Made by a program: the position numbers and the translations under genes. This document shows positions 48,241 through 61,485 of a stretch of 64,000 bases of DNA, one piece after another (positions within the stretch are counted from its first letter, which is position 1; each line of letters opens with the position of its first letter). This stretch comes from Tachypleus tridentatus (taxonomy: Eukaryota > Arthropoda > Merostomata > Xiphosura > Limulidae). Location of the stretch: contig NC_134837.1 of the NCBI RefSeq assembly GCF_004210375.1, positions 168,309,310-168,373,309 of the forward strand, in the 5' to 3' direction. The notes under the pieces were generated by a model. That model was not told the origin of the DNA and searched no databases. It saw only the letters and a program-made list of their open reading frames with translations.

Positions 48241-48646
48241 TATTTGTTTGTTGTTAAGCGCAAAACTACACAATGAGCTATCTGTGCTCTGCCTGTTTGT
48301 GTTTTAGAATTCCGTGCAAAGCTACTCGAGGGCTATCTGGCTAGCCGTCCCTAATTTAGCAGTGTAAGACTAGAGGGAAGGCAGCTAGTCATCACCACCC
48401 ACCACAAACTCTTGGGATACTCTTTTACAAACGAATAGTGGGATTGACCGCCACATTATATCGCCCCTACGACTGAAAGGGCGAGCATGTTTGGTATGAC
48501 GTGGATTCAAACCTGCGACCCTCGGATTACGAGTCGAACGCCTTAACCCACCTGGCTATGCCGGGCGTGCTCTGTCTACCACGGCTATAAAAATCAGATT
48601 TCTAGTGGTGTCGGTCTGCAGACATTCCGCTTTGCCGCAGGGGGGG
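48241..48646 (-). repeat. SINE family B copy split by a family A insertion
   Basis: The minus-strand family B copy is in two parts, 48241-48291 (CAAAACTACACAATGAGCTA) and 48567-48646 (GCAGACATTCCGCTTTGCC). The interruption is a complete family A SINE, so A jumped after B here. Confidence 0.85.
48292..48566 (-). repeat. SINE family A inserted in family B
   Basis: Full-length minus-strand copy flanked by GTGCTCTG at 48284-48291 and 48567-48574, a target duplication taken from the family B host. Confidence 0.9.
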
Positions 48647-48973
48647 AGGACAAATGCATATGTTGATACATCTATGAATGATTTCTGTAAAAATTAGATT
48701 AGTTTCACAGACAAAGAGACATAAATTACGGTAAAAAAACGCAATAGAAACATTAGAATATACAGTATCAAGACTTATGTCTGATAAGTGTGGTACTCTT
48801 AGCAGTAGTAATGCACTAAGATATTTAATCTTTATCCGCAAACCTCACATGTGAAGTTAAATGCAATTTCATTGGAGAAGATATGGGCGTTCAAACTGAA
48901 TTACCTTTCACTATCTGCAGTCTGTTGTAAGAAGATGATTGGTCCTAATGAAGCAAAAAGGCAACAAAATATA

Positions 48974-49110
48974 ACCAATAGCTGGATTGACTGTCACAGT
49001 ATAACGCCCCCACGTCTGAAAGGGCGAGCATCTTTGGTGTAACGAGGATTCGAACCTGCAACCTTCAGATTGCGAGTAGAATATTATAACCACCTGGCCA
49101 TGCCGGGTCG
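48974..49110 (-). repeat. SINE family A head half
   Basis: Minus-strand partial copy with the tRNA-like head and early body (GGATTGACTGTCACAGTATA to GGCCATGCCGGGTC) and no tail. Confidence 0.8.
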
Positions 49111-51095
49111 CCTAAAACATTAACTCCAGCTGTCGTAATTATCATGCAATTGAGCTTGACAAAGAAAACAAAAAGAAACTCTCATTAAAAGATGCTTAAT
49201 AAGATGTGGTTTCCTTCCTGCAGTTGTAACCGCTTCTGTTCTTTATAACATGCCGTAACAAATTCTTAAATAGTATACTAAGGAATTTGGTTCCGCTATT
49301 CGTAATAACAAACTGACATAAAGCATTTCGGTTTTATTTATCCGTGATGATCTTATATGATAAAAGCCATGCTGTCATAAACTTGAACTTTTTTTATTTT
49401 ACGAAGCCAAGTAGCTGTGCACTTTGGATCACCAATGCACTTACTAATCAGGTTCCACAATCTGTCCGCTTTGAAAATTATTTAAACTTTAAATTTTTTT
49501 CTCGCGCTACTTGACAAGGAACATGGAATAGGGCATACGTATATTTGAGTAATTGAGGTCATTTAAATAACAAATTCACCAGTCAGATGAAATATAGTCT
49601 ATTTAACATAGAAGAATAGGCATAACGTTTCTATTTTTTTCTGCCTTCGTATATAGATGAATGATTTAATAAATCAAAAGTAAGCCAATATGTAATACTT
49701 CAAAATGAAGCGAGAAAATCTGTCATAGACATTTAACTTGAAGAACAAAATACTATAATATTTGATATTCAAAGCATTATTCATATCTTTATATAAAAAT
49801 AAATAGCTCGTTCTATCTGTGTAATATATGAAGTGGTGAAGTCTAAAAAAGTTTATTGTTGTTTTTTTAAATATAATATTTCTTGGTCTACTTATAACTT
49901 TACTTCATCTTTAGATAAATTAAAACATTTTGTATATTGCTAAGCACCCAATGGACAAAGTGTTAAATTTAACGGAGTTGTAGAACTGCTCCATGCAGCC
50001 ATATCTTCTTATATTAATATAACTGACTAAAATAGGAGAAACGACTCATATTTATTACATTTTATGAAAAAATTAATTATCCAAAACTGTTTAACCCTCT
50101 TGCCCTTTACCCTTCATATCATAATGTTTTCGTAAATCCTGTTATTCAAAGACATGATGCTTTCTTGAAGTACTAATATGATAACATACATTTAACACTA
50201 TCGTTGTGAATCAGATGATTCCTGGAGACTCAACACCACCAGGGAAACCAAGCATCACCCTAAGGATCCAACACCACCATAGCGGTATCAAGAATCAACT
50301 GCCAGGATAACAAATATTATAGAGGATTTTCAAAGCCGCAACCTATTGGACGTTTTGAAAGGAATAGATTACAACCAACAGTTTTAGGGTACTTACATTA
50401 CATGACCCTGCAAGTTCAACATTTTTTATTTTATTACAATAAACAAAATTTAACATAAAGCTATGTTATTTTATTCTACTGAAACAGTATTAGATAATTC
50501 GTTTTCTATAAAATTCAATGTTTTTTTTTTTTTCAAATGTGTTATTTTAGTCAGTTATGTTAATATAGTAAAGTATGAATGCCGAGGGGGAGAACAATTC
50601 CCCACAAGGTATTTGTCCCGGGGCAACTGCAGGTTATCGTTTAATTTTTAGTTATAAACGCTAAATGAGATGCTTTTCAGCAACGTGACCTACAACTCTT
50701 TTCAGGCAATTAATATTTAATATTATAAAACGTCAGAAAACTTTTAAACTGACTTGACTGATGTTTACTGAAAACAGTCGAAAATTTCTACATTAAATAA
50801 ATATTAATGTCAAACTATCGTTTTTCAAACACAACCAGAACTATTTTGGACCAAGATAAATTTAAGTTATTTATAAACATATACATTTTATGAAAAATAT
50901 CCTACTTGGAAATTGCTCAAAATAGCTATTTTTTTAAATATCTTTTATATGAAATTACACTACTTCGTTTTTCGAGTTAAACATTACTAATTTTAGAAAG
51001 TTCTAGAAAAAAGTGTAATAAAGCATTGTGAAAAAAATTGTAGTTTTTCATAAATTAAATTACGGCAAAAAAGGAGATTGTTTACTGATGTGTCT

Positions 51096-51184
51096 TATAG
51101 CAAAGCCACGTGGGGTTATCAACTGACCCCACTAAGGATTTTAGGGTTATAAATCCGTAAACATATCTCTTTACTAGCGGGGGG
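51096..51184 (-). repeat. SINE family C copy
   Basis: CTTATAGCAAAGCCACGTGG, GGGTTATAAATCCGTAAAC and CTCTTTACTAGCGGGGG; minus strand. Confidence 0.65.
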
Positions 51185-51236
51185 CATATTTAATGGTATT
51201 TATTTTCATGATATTTATACATCTGTCTCTGCAACG

Positions 51237-51474
51237 CATAATCCGAGGGTCGCGGGTTCGAATCCTTGTCACACAAAATATGCTTGCCCTTTCAGCCGTG
51301 AGGGCATTATAATGTGCGGTCAATCCCACTATTCATTGGTAAAATAGTAATCCAAGAGTTGGCGGTGGGTGGTAATGACTAGCTGCCTTCCCTCCAGTCT
51401 TACACTACTAAATTACGGACGGCTAGCGCAGATAGCCCCAATGTAGTTTGTGTGAAATTCAAACCAAACCAAAC
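51237..51474 (+). repeat. 5'-truncated SINE family A with 11-bp target duplication
   Basis: Starts inside the tRNA-like head at GCATAATCCGAGG-type sequence and runs to the tail. It is flanked by TCTCTGCAACG at 51226-51236 and 51475-51485, so the truncation happened at insertion, not by later deletion. Confidence 0.88.
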
Positions 51475-52619
51475 TCTCTGCAACGAATGAATGGTAAAAG
51501 CCAATGTTTAGGGTAATTTTTTAAGCCAATGTAAGACTATTGATATATTGGTATGATAGTACAAGAAATAAAAATTATTAAATCATTCTTCTTTATGAGA
51601 TTACTAATACACTATCAGTTGTAAGCATGTAGCTGTATCGTTTACATCGAGAAGATAATTTAAAATAAAATACTGATTAGTTGTCAGGATTCGATAAATT
51701 AATCCTAAATGTAACTGAAAGTGTTTTACTTTCGATACTCTTCTGTCAATAAACACGAAGGGAAAAAGAAAACTGACAAATTTGGCTATTACAGGAAATA
51801 TAATAGATTAAAAATGAAGTTTCTAACGAGAAAGACGACATTTTTTGTCACTCTAATCCTGAGTTATTTTGGTTGAAACGAATAACAGACGTGAGAGTAA
51901 AATTCTGGTAACTTAAGTATTTCTCATACTTTTATATTTTTATGTTATTTTCCAACTGTATGTTTACAATATTTATCGAGAGGAATAAAACACAAACTTT
52001 GATTCTCAGTTGCATAGTGTTACTGGGCATACATGTTACGCAGCATATGGAAGCATTACTTTATGAAATCCTCATTTAAATATATACCATTACAACAATT
52101 AATCCAGGTATCAATGATAAATAACGTTTGCAAGAAAAAAAGAAAAGAAACATTACCTGGTTTGTTGGTCCTCAGTAACAGAAGACTTCACATTTCTTTA
52201 TAGAACAAACGACTGTATGCTTACAAGAACACTGCCTAACTAGACTAATATAGAGGAACATAATGTCTGGGAAGGTAACTTTTGCCACGACAATAACTGG
52301 ACTCGACGTGGCAGAGATTGCACGACAAAGCGGAAAGTTACTTGTTCGATTGCTCCTTATTCCTGGGGAATGATAATATACAATTGATTCAAAGTTATGT
52401 GCAAGGAATGATTGAACGGTGTTATGCAAAAGTCACCTAACCAACATAATTCCATAAACGTTTTTTTTATGTTTTCTTGTCTAACAAATATGAGCTAAAT
52501 TCAGTCCTTCACGCCACTTAAGTAAAAATCGCCTGTGTAGGTTAGATTATTCTTACAGAAAATCTTTAAAAATGATAAAGATAAGATGTTGAAGTGTTCT
52601 GTAAAAGTTTACATATGCG

Positions 52620-53440
52620 TGTTATAACGGTAAATCCGTTATATGTTTATTTTAATGCCTACGTTTGTTTCACTTTGAATCATGTGACGTATATTGTTCA
52701 ATGTATATTACTAAAATCCCGCCTGTTCCCTAAATTTGTAAAAGATTCGCGAGAATAACAATCCTATATATTTGTTTTACTAAAGAGCTAACGTGTATTC
52801 GAATGTTGTTGAACATTCAAGAATCTCGCTTTAATCTATATAAACCGACGCTCCGAGAGACAGTTTTGTATTATTGGTTAGCTACAATCAGTTTACTAAA
52901 AACCTCGAAAGCTATAATTGTGATAAACGCTTATTAATCGGAAAACTACAGAACTTAACCAGGAATGTTTATAGATTTCAGATATGACGAACCGCTCAAC
53001 TAGAAAGAACTAACTTCGGACGCTTAGCAATCTAGGAGAAAATTCGATATCTATCTTCTTCTGTGAAAAGTAAGCTTGTAAAACGCATTAAGCCAGACAA
53101 GAATAGATGGCATTCCTGTTGAGGGTAGTAATTTGCATCTCCTGGACCTGGATCATCGATAAACTATTAACTTCTAAACCAGATAGAAGACTTAAAACTG
53201 CTTGTAGCTTTGTATAACTTTTATATATAAACCAATACTTGTAATAACTGTTGTTATAAATTGTATTGTTGTTTCTATATTAAAATATATTTGTGTTAAT
53301 GAGGAAAATCTTGTTGGCAAATATCATAAATTCAATGGATATTAACTTCTAAATTCAAATCTTAATACCTAATATACGTAACGTAATAAATCGGAGACTC
53401 GTCTGAGATTAACTATAATACAAAACAATGTAGATAATTA
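52620..53440 (+). repeat. LTR-like repeat, copy 5
   Basis: Starts TGTTATAACGGTAAATCC, has TATATAAACC at ~52838 (TATA-like), the block CCTCGAAAGCTATAATTGTG and the end CTGAGATTAACTATAATACA. Confidence 0.6.
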
Positions 53441-53479
53441 TATACTTTTATCAACTCAGTGTCATTTTATTTTGTCATT

Positions 53480-54420
53480 TTTCTAGACACTTGCAAGGTA
53501 TATGATTATTTCAAAACCGATCTTGGAAATACAACAGCTGGAGGGAAGAAAGAAGAACTGAGGAATTTTTCACGATACTCAACCTACTGCAGTTAAACAT
53601 GCTACAACTATGATGAACAAAGATATTAAAGATGCCAAAAATACGTTTAAACTGGAAATTCTCACTTTTTATTTACTGAAAACCTTCCATTTGCAAAGAC
53701 TGCAGACTAAAGTTGTGTTTTACAAAAGATAACTTTGGCTGTTCAATCTTGACAGTCATAGTAGATTGACCAAAAAAAGGATACTTCTATATATCATTTG
53801 AAAAATGAAGCAGGACGTGAAGCATAATAAGTTAGTTCTTGTCTTCGGAAACACGTCTTTTAATATTTTATGGAGATTTAATGGACTTAATAATCTGGAG
53901 TGGTTCCTGCGGTAGCTACAATAGAAATAGAAATATTATCTAGCTCCTACAACACTTACTTCTGACTCATACCTAGCTAAAGACCATCATGTTACGCTTT
54001 AGAATTGTAAGGCACAACTTCCTTCCTAATAATTCTGAATTTGGTGACGTCAAAACAGCAATGCTAATACACTGCAGATGAAATGTTGTGAGAGTATGTC
54101 ACGGGAAGAATTCCATTACCGTCATTGAGATGAAAAAGTCAGACTTTTTCAGTACAAGAAAGCAATTGTCAACAGAAACGTGAATACCGAGTATAAAGAA
54201 AATAAAAATAACTGACAGATGACACGTAAGACACAAATCAGGAAAGGCGAATCCAGTGTATTCTTCATAAGGATCTCTTTCTTTGAAAAACGTTATGAAA
54301 CAGTTCAGCATTACACAGTAATACTAGGGGACACCCCAGCTGTCCTTTTACTCAAGTCTTGCTTTCGCTTTCTCCTGACGGGAAAAAGTTCAAGGCGTAA
54401 AGCATGATGATCTGAAAGAC
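53480..54420 (+). pseudogene. Decayed transposase-like gene (tentative)
   Basis: Broken plus-strand frames give pieces in a sensible order: ENLPFAKTAD near 53682, YHLKNEAGREA near 53795, SSCLRKHVF near 53834, KVRLFQYKKAIVNRNVNTE near 54133-54190. The order and motifs resemble a large family of transposase-like proteins whose members carry a 'NEAGRG..E..SCL' block. That resemblance is from memory. Many stops and frameshifts; no ends found. Confidence 0.4.
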
Positions 54421-55162
54421 TCAATATGTCTCCTCCCAGATGACTAAAATTCATCCTTTAAGATAAAAACTCTTTCATTGATGATGTGGATAGCTTTGAT
54501 GAAAAGTTGAGTTTCTGCAGCTCACATTATTACCAGTACTGTATCAATAAGGAATAAGAATTAGAGTGAAATGCATGTTTCAGAAGTTATTTTTTAAATA
54601 AATTTGAAACAATTCGATTTTTATAATATTAAAATTTTTGACATCTTTGAAAGTATGGCAATTTTAGGAAATCTGGATTAGACAAGAATGACGTAAACCT
54701 CTTATTGTCATTTTGTTGGATCAAAATAAGTAGTTTATTGTTATGTCCTAACACAGAATAGTAATCTTTATTGATTACAATTAGAATTGACATCTGGCAT
54801 TCATCTCTGATTTGTTTGTAGGAAATTGAAACATTTTGGTAATTTACTCAAAAATACGAGGGTAGATCACTTTTGCATAACACCGTCTAGTTATAGTGAC
54901 ATTTGTTTTCAAGCCATAGATGCTCAACATCACTAAGATCCGATGATTCTGCTGATCAAGAGATAAACAATTCAAAAACTGAAACTACTGACAAGCTCTT
55001 TGAATTAACTTCGGACAATGATACGAGTATTGTGGACTTTGTATTATTGTTATTATCAATTATTTTGTTTTGTTTGGAAGATCACTTATTCATTGGGATG
55101 GAAGTAAATACACTATGGATGCTATAGCTATTTTAATTCTAAAGGAATCAAATAATCTAACC

Positions 55163-55427
55163 CAGAGTTTCCCAACCTAAACGGTAACGCCCCCTAATGT
55201 GCCTTTTAAAATTCAAGGGCAGTAAACTTTGAGAGGCGGCAAAGGGGAAAGACATTTTTTAGGATTTCAAAGTTATATTTATTAAAATTAAACCACAAGA
55301 ATTGACACTTACTGCCTTACAGTTCTCATTTTAGTAACATATTTTTGTATAAAAAATAAAAAAGGAAGGCATAAGCATTCATTGTTTGCTGAAGGTGGTC
55401 TGCAGCGAAAAAGGTTGGTAAAGACTG
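55163..55427. mobile_element. hAT-like MITE
   Basis: A 265-bp non-coding element. The left end CAGAGTTTCCCAACCTA and right end (reversed) CAGTCTTTACCAACCTT are imperfect inverted repeats. The flanking 8 bp are ATCTAACC (55155-55162) and ATCTGATC (55428-55435), 6 of 8 identical, consistent with an old hAT 8-bp target duplication. Confidence 0.55.
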
Positions 55428-56099
55428 ATCTGATCTTTACACTGAAGACCTTTCAAACACCATTACACCACCTCTAATAGTTATATTATCGAAACACACC
55501 AGAAATCATGTGTTTCTTTTCGATATTTTACTTTGCCTTTATTGTTCAATTTAATCGTGCAAACAAATTCAGAGCTAATGCATATCTCTTCAAGCTAAAC
55601 AAGGCGTATCTCAGTTGTTCTCAAATGTGCAGAAATCTTTTTTTCGTTCAAGTCTTTTTTCAACCCTTAAACAGTACAGTTTTTATCATTGATAAAAACC
55701 TTTTATGAAAAAAGTGCTTCGCGATCTGTAGTTCAGAAAGAAAACTAACCAGAATCTCACACTCTGAGTTAATAAAGTGCACAATAACCAGATAATCTAC
55801 ATTTAAGTATTTAATTATGAAAACTGAAAAGTCAGACTTAACCATTACTAAAGCTATTATGAAACTATAATGTTTAACGTAAATAAGTTTCTGATTAAAA
55901 TGCTTATTTCTAGCTAGACATATGAATAATAATGATCTAATCTGAAAGTTGGTGTAAATAATACATTAAGCATTTGCTTCATTTTAGAATTTTAGAATAT
56001 ATAATACAATTCAAGTTATCTATAGAACAGGTCGCAGAATTCCTACGCCACTATTATTGATTTTTCAAATCAGTTAACATAAAACACCCATGTAAAAAC

Positions 56100-56205
56100 T
56101 AAATGTAAAGCTAGTTTTCATGGACTGTATATGTGCTGTAAAGGATAAAATAAATGTAAAGCTAGTTTTTATGAACTGCATATGTGCTGTAAAGGATAAA
56201 GTTTA
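56100..56205 (+). repeat. 53-bp direct tandem duplication
   Basis: The unit AAATGTAAAGCTAGTTTT..ATATGTGCTGTAAAGGATAAA occurs twice back to back with only a few differences, so the duplication is fairly recent. Confidence 0.8.
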
Positions 56206-56539
56206 CTGACGGGATAAAAGAAATTGGCAAAACTTGTCACGTTAATGATTTTGTAATTTCACCCCACTTCATGATGTATTATAATTGAGCTACAAATAAA
56301 AAGCGTTCGAAAACAGACATAGGTTAAAACTAAAGGTTATAAACCTTCCACTGCATAAATTGCTATATAAATATGTGTATAATGTGAATTATAACTTCCG
56401 TTCTCTCATAGTTATTTTCATTTAGAATCATTGTTCGTGAAAATTTTAAAAAATGTTTATTTACACGCGTATTGTATCTATACCATGTTGTAAATCAGTC
56501 AAACATAAATATTAAAGCTTCGGCGATCATTCTCTAAAA

Positions 56540-56640
56540 CGTCAACGGTAGGTTTCCGGACTTCGATGTTAAAACCTACGGTTCAGGTGCCCGCACTGAA
56601 CACGGCGCGGGTTGCTTATTGCGCTAAAACTCAACCGTAA
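56540..56640 (+). repeat. SINE family B copy, diverged
   Basis: CAACGGTAGGTTTCCGGACT head, ACGGTTCAGGTGCCCGCACT, then GCTTATTGCGCTAAAACTC tail. Confidence 0.5.
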
Positions 56641-58232
56641 CTTTTTACCAGTTTCAAAAGTGGTTTTCTCGTTGCTAAACGAAATTCCATTACATTGCTA
56701 TACCTAGTTACAGAAGTCTCTGAAGGTTTAATATTGTAAACTATTGTTCAGTATGCATAATTCACACATTTGTTTATAATATTACACATTAATTATATAT
56801 TTTTTTAAAATTTTCTAAACTTTTATGTTATTTATATTCATTGCAATGTTTTGAAACATTGTTATTTTTGGGGATTTGTGTGTACTTTTTAATTATGTTA
56901 ATAAATATATTTCTTCGTTGTCAAGTGGTCATTTTCTGCTTCGAAATAAACGTGCTTTCAATATTTTATATTGAATAATTAACCATTTGATAATTCTCAC
57001 TCTTTGACTGGAATGTTACAACTTGTAGATCATATATTTGTACACTATGTAATACATCAACTGAATTAAATAACGAGAAATGTTAAGTGGCGCACGTGTT
57101 AACCCAGCAAGTCCACGATCAAGTTATGCAGGTGACATTTGTTCCAAGGCTGGTATGGAATAATCGTGGAATGTGGACTTCGGGTGAGGTTAGCTTGTGT
57201 GAAGTTTAAGCCATTGCTAACTTCTCTATCTCACTAGTTTTACAAAGCTTCCATTCTCTATTCGATTACTAACTAGTTTAAATCTTTCTGGGGCGTAACT
57301 ATAGAAATGTATTCACGAATTGGTAATATTGCCTACTTTACACCTACTAGCCATAAAACAGCTTCCTAAGTAGATAAAAGGCGCCTCGGGTCTGATTAAG
57401 CCTGTTTATCGACAGAACATATCCTGGCATTACCACGCCCACATCGTCTGTGAATAAATTGAACTTTACTTCTTAGTGTTTTCTGTAACTACAGTTTGGA
57501 TTAACAATGTATGTTCTACCATGAAAAAAAACAAACACAAAAAGCAAATGAACATATAAACGTGGTCAGTTAGTTATTTTTTATTTGAATGTTAAATTTT
57601 TTCGATTTTGTATAAAGCAAGAAAATAGAGGCCAGCTGCAAACAATTTTGTCAAAATAAAATACGTTAATCGTTTCACATGTTTTGGTAGAGTATATAAT
57701 TAAAATATTGTGTATTGGCGATATATTAATAACAACAAATTTTCATTTTTTTCAAAGTTTCTACAAAGTCCAATTGATGTCAAATATTCAAATAGAAAAA
57801 AATAGCCACAATTCTCAGATTAATAATGAGTTAAGATGTTATAAATATCGTCAGTTACAAGGCTGTATATACGTTAAAAAGAAATTTAGTTCTTCTTAGA
57901 ATTTCGAGGTTCTATACAACTATATAAAATGAAGGTTCCTTACAACTAACAGTTTAATTAAATAAAGTTTAATGCAAGCTGGTAGGATTTTCTACGTTAA
58001 TTAGAGGTGATAATTAGAAGTGATATTCATTATTTTGTCCACGAGGGGGATCAGCAGATTCCAGTTATTAAGTCTTTCAGTGATGCGTTATAACTAGCAG
58101 TTGTTGGTAAATAACGGACAAGGAAGCACAACTCTAAAAAATAAAAGTAGTCGAAATGAGCTGGCTTTATCATTAAGCAACAACAGTAAAGGTCACCCCT
58201 AAGACACGGAAAGTTCGCAATTGACTGCTGTA

Positions 58233-58512
58233 TTGTTTGTTTTTTGGAATTTCGCACAAAGCTACTCGAGGGCTATCTGTGCTAGTCGTCCCTAATTTAG
58301 CAGTGTAAGACTAGAGGGAAGGCAGCTAGTCATCACCACCCACCGCCAACACTTGGGTTACTCTTTTACCAACGAATAGTGGGATTGACCGTCACATTAT
58401 AACGCCCCCACGGCTGGGAGGGCGAGCATGTTTGGCGCGACGCGGGCGCGAACCTGCGACCCTCAGATTACGAAGCGCACGCCTTAACGCGCTAGGCCAT
58501 GCCGGACCTACG
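58233..58512 (-). repeat. SINE family A copy with 10-bp target duplication
   Basis: Minus-strand full-length copy flanked by GACTGCTGTA at 58223-58232 and 58513-58522. An open frame starting in its head (58432) is a SINE by-product. Confidence 0.92.
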
Positions 58513-59059
58513 GACTGCTGTAAGTCAGAACAGATACACTTTCTGAATTTGACAAACATTGAAGAAATCAATCCAAATAGACACTTTAAAAAAAAAAGTT
58601 ACGAACCATATTTTCTAAACATTACACTAAAGAATGCTCAAAATGGGTTTTCTGAACAACCAAAATTATATAGATATTTATTTGATGATTGTTTTGTAAA
58701 TATTTTTGTAACTGTTTTAATGAAGACCAATCAGATGAAACAAGGTATAAAAACTAATATATTTGGTAATTCATTGTATCTCATACTGACTAATGAACAT
58801 TGAAAACTCTATAAAATCTTTAAAAAATCGTTAATTTTGATATCTTTTATTGTGCAACAGAAAAATATGTAAAACTACATGTTTTTAGAACACACTCGAC
58901 GAGATCTGTCTAAATGTGATCTTAAATCCTAATTTTAACACAGGCTTTTGTAACTACCTGAATTTATTTTATGATTTTAGTTACATTCTCTCATAAAAAG
59001 TATTGTGCACGTGCTATAGTTTTTTAGATCTTTTTATTACAGTTAGCCTACAAAATGAC

Positions 59060-59312
59060 CAAACAAGTATGTCTGCAATTGATGTTATGGAATGGCCAGG
59101 TCAATTATCTGATATCAATCTGATTGAAAATTTATGGGCTGATTTAAACAGATTAACGAAAGATTGCAACCAGAACACAGAAGACAGACTTTTTTAAGTA
59201 CTCAAAGAAGAATGGCAGTCAATCACTTAGGAATATTTGTACAAACTTATTGATAGAATACCACGTTGATGTAAAGCAGTACTGAAATACAAGAAAATCC
59301 TGACTACATGTT
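59060..59312 (+). pseudogene. Tc1-like transposase 3' fragment
   Basis: MEWPGQLSDINLIENLWADL (usual WPxQSPDLNPIENLW block with the last catalytic acidic region), then EDRLF-stop, VLKEEWQSI and LIDRIPRRCKAVLKYK. This is the C-terminal third of a Tc1 transposase, with a stop at ~59196 and a further stop before the last block. It is a different Tc1 lineage from the 13-kb copy. No inverted repeats were seen around it. Confidence 0.75.
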
Positions 59313-59389
59313 AACTTATGAAACTGGTTTGTGTTATTTTGAGTTTCATTTTTCCGTTCGATTATTGTACGGTCTGTATGTATTTGTGT

Positions 59390-59412
59390 GTGTGTATATA
59401 TATATATATACA
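59390..59412. repeat. (TG)n-(TA)n microsatellite
   Basis: TGTGTGTGT followed by about nine TA units. The open frame that reads it as Tyr-Ile repeats is artefactual. Confidence 0.8.
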
Positions 59413-59694
59413 TAAATATTTGTAAATAACATTTTGCTACAAATACTAAAATAGCTTTATATTTTCACTAAGAAATTCAATAGCAGTAAAAAGCCACCAA
59501 ACATTCTAAATAATAGATTATGCAATAATTCCTAAGAATTATCAAACAAACAATAATCAAACTTCATAATTAATAACACTTAAAGGCTTTTAAAATAAGA
59601 AACGATACAAGTTCCAAGTGTTTTATAATACAAATAACTTGATCAAACTTTACAGCCAACGACACAATTACATTTTTGGAATTAGTTATTGTAC

Positions 59695-59800
59695 ACGTTG
59701 TAAAGTGTTAATACTCATACTAGCCATCTTGAGAACACATTCTTACCTCAAGTGGGTTTCTCACCATCACGAAATTGTAAATACATAAATCTGTAACTAA
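59695..59800 (+). repeat. Tail-only copy of the repeat seen at 63.6 kb
   Basis: AAGTGTTAATACTCATACTA and ACCTCAAGTGGGTTTCTCAC parallel 63628-63690. The preceding hairpin region is too diverged to recognise. Confidence 0.45.
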
Positions 59801-61189
59801 ATCATTGTGATACAACATTTAGACTATTATTCTATTTTAGCACTTTAATATGCTCTTCAGAATGTGTTCACATGCTCTTTTGTAGTTAATAATGCACAAG
59901 ATGCCACATTTACTTAATTTATTGAAGTGATTAGAGTTTAAACTGAGCTTTTCAATTGTAAAACTTTTATATATTTAAAGTTGCAGTATGTACATTTTTA
60001 TCTCACTTAATATTTTATTGAATTAAACGTCTCTGCATTGACTCCAAACTCCAAAACGTGTACTTACAGATGATGTTCTCCTGTTACCTCAGTATACAGT
60101 TACGAAAAAAAATGAAAACAAAATATCGGCACATTTTCTTTTTTGTAGAAAAACACTGAAATGAGCTATTTGCTTTTCAAGTAGGATTGAAAAAAATATC
60201 ATACTGTATATAAGAGACAATAAAAATAAGTTGAAATAAGCAATTGTACACTGACAAATAAATATATTGAAGTAAGAGTATATAAATTACAACTCAGTGA
60301 CTACAAAGGTAAGGAAAGAAAGTCACAAGATCAGAAGTTTTTTTCAAAGTGAACCCTCATTCGTAATCTGAATAATTCGAATGAAGCATTTGGTCTGTGT
60401 TCTCAGAAGAATAAAAAGCATACGTAAAGTATACGATACATATATACTCATCACATTGTAGTCTCATTTCTACGTAGTTCATGAGTGAACCACCAGACTG
60501 TAATAAATTTAAATTTAAAACAATGTCAAGTAAGCACAGAAACAGATACTCCAAAATCGGAGGAAACTATTTACAAATTATAACAAAAGATGGCAGTATT
60601 AAATTATATGAAACTCACTCTTACAAGGTACAGTTTAACCTATTTATGAGATGGATTTGGAAGAAATGCTTTGTCTTTATATATCTATTCATGAGATTCA
60701 AGCTATTTAAGAGTTTTGTAGTTTAAGCGCTAACACAAGCAATAGTTTTTCGAAACTTTGCGCAAGTAATATTTTACTTATCACTAAGGCTTGGTTTAAA
60801 GGCTATTTTACCTGAATGTGAATTTATTTGGTTCGTGTTCGGTTGCAGCAAAATCGCGCTTCGCAATATGAAACCGGAATTCGCTACAAGAGTAGTCATC
60901 CAATTCTACTATTCCACTAGAGTATCCCAGGAATAGATGGTGGATTATGTTGATTATAAGTCTTATTTCTATGTGTTTAAAAGTTGGCATGACTAACGCA
61001 GATTGTCCTCGTGCAACCTTGTGTGAATATCCGAAATAAAGCAACCTTTAAAGAAAGAGAACTAAAAGGACGGCAACTGCCGACTGTAGACACATTCAAG
61101 CAGAAGTATTTTGAAACTTTGTCCTCTGTTCTTATGTTTCTACAAAAGGTAGTTCACGTTCATTCAACTAAACGACACGAATACTTTGT

Positions 61190-61466
61190 TTTATTTGTTT
61201 GTTTGTTTTGGAATTTCGCACAAAGCTACTCGAGAGCTATCTGCGCTAGCCGTCCCTAATTTAGCATTGTAAGACTAGAAGGAAGGCAGCTAGTCATCAC
61301 CACCCACCGCCAACTCTTGGGCTACACCAACTAATAGTGGGATTGACCGTACCATTATAACGCCCCCACGGCTGGGAGGGCGAGCATGTTTGGCGCGACG
61401 CGAATGCGAACCCGCGACCTTCAGATTACGAGTCGCACGCCTTAACGCGCTTGGCCATCCGGGCCT
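61190..61466 (-). repeat. SINE family A copy with 11-bp target duplication
   Basis: Minus-strand copy flanked by GAATACTTTGT at 61179-61189 and 61467-61477. It sits just left of LTR-like copy 6. Confidence 0.92.
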
Positions 61467-61485
61467 GAATACTTTGTCTAAGCAA

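Larger units (their letters stand above)
47421..52619. other. Intergenic, SINEs and a GC-richer patch
   Basis: SINEs at 48.2-49.1 and 51.1-51.5 kb. A patch at 47.8-48.0 kb is richer in G+C and CpG than its surroundings but has no sustained frame. The rest is unremarkable. Confidence 0.45.

Noticed and set aside
54903..55127. 74-codon open frame with a hydrophobic stretch
   Set aside because: No recognisable domain or splice context; it lies in the decayed transposase/MITE zone.
57370..57385. TATA-like GATAAAAGG as a promoter
   Set aside because: No gene or transcript signal follows in either direction.
58432..58803. 123-codon open frame
   Set aside because: It begins in the reverse of a SINE head and runs into AT-rich DNA with no domain.
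60481..60726. 81-codon open frame
   Set aside because: Lys/Phe-rich chance frame; an internal AAG|TAAGCA resembles a donor but nothing pairs with it.
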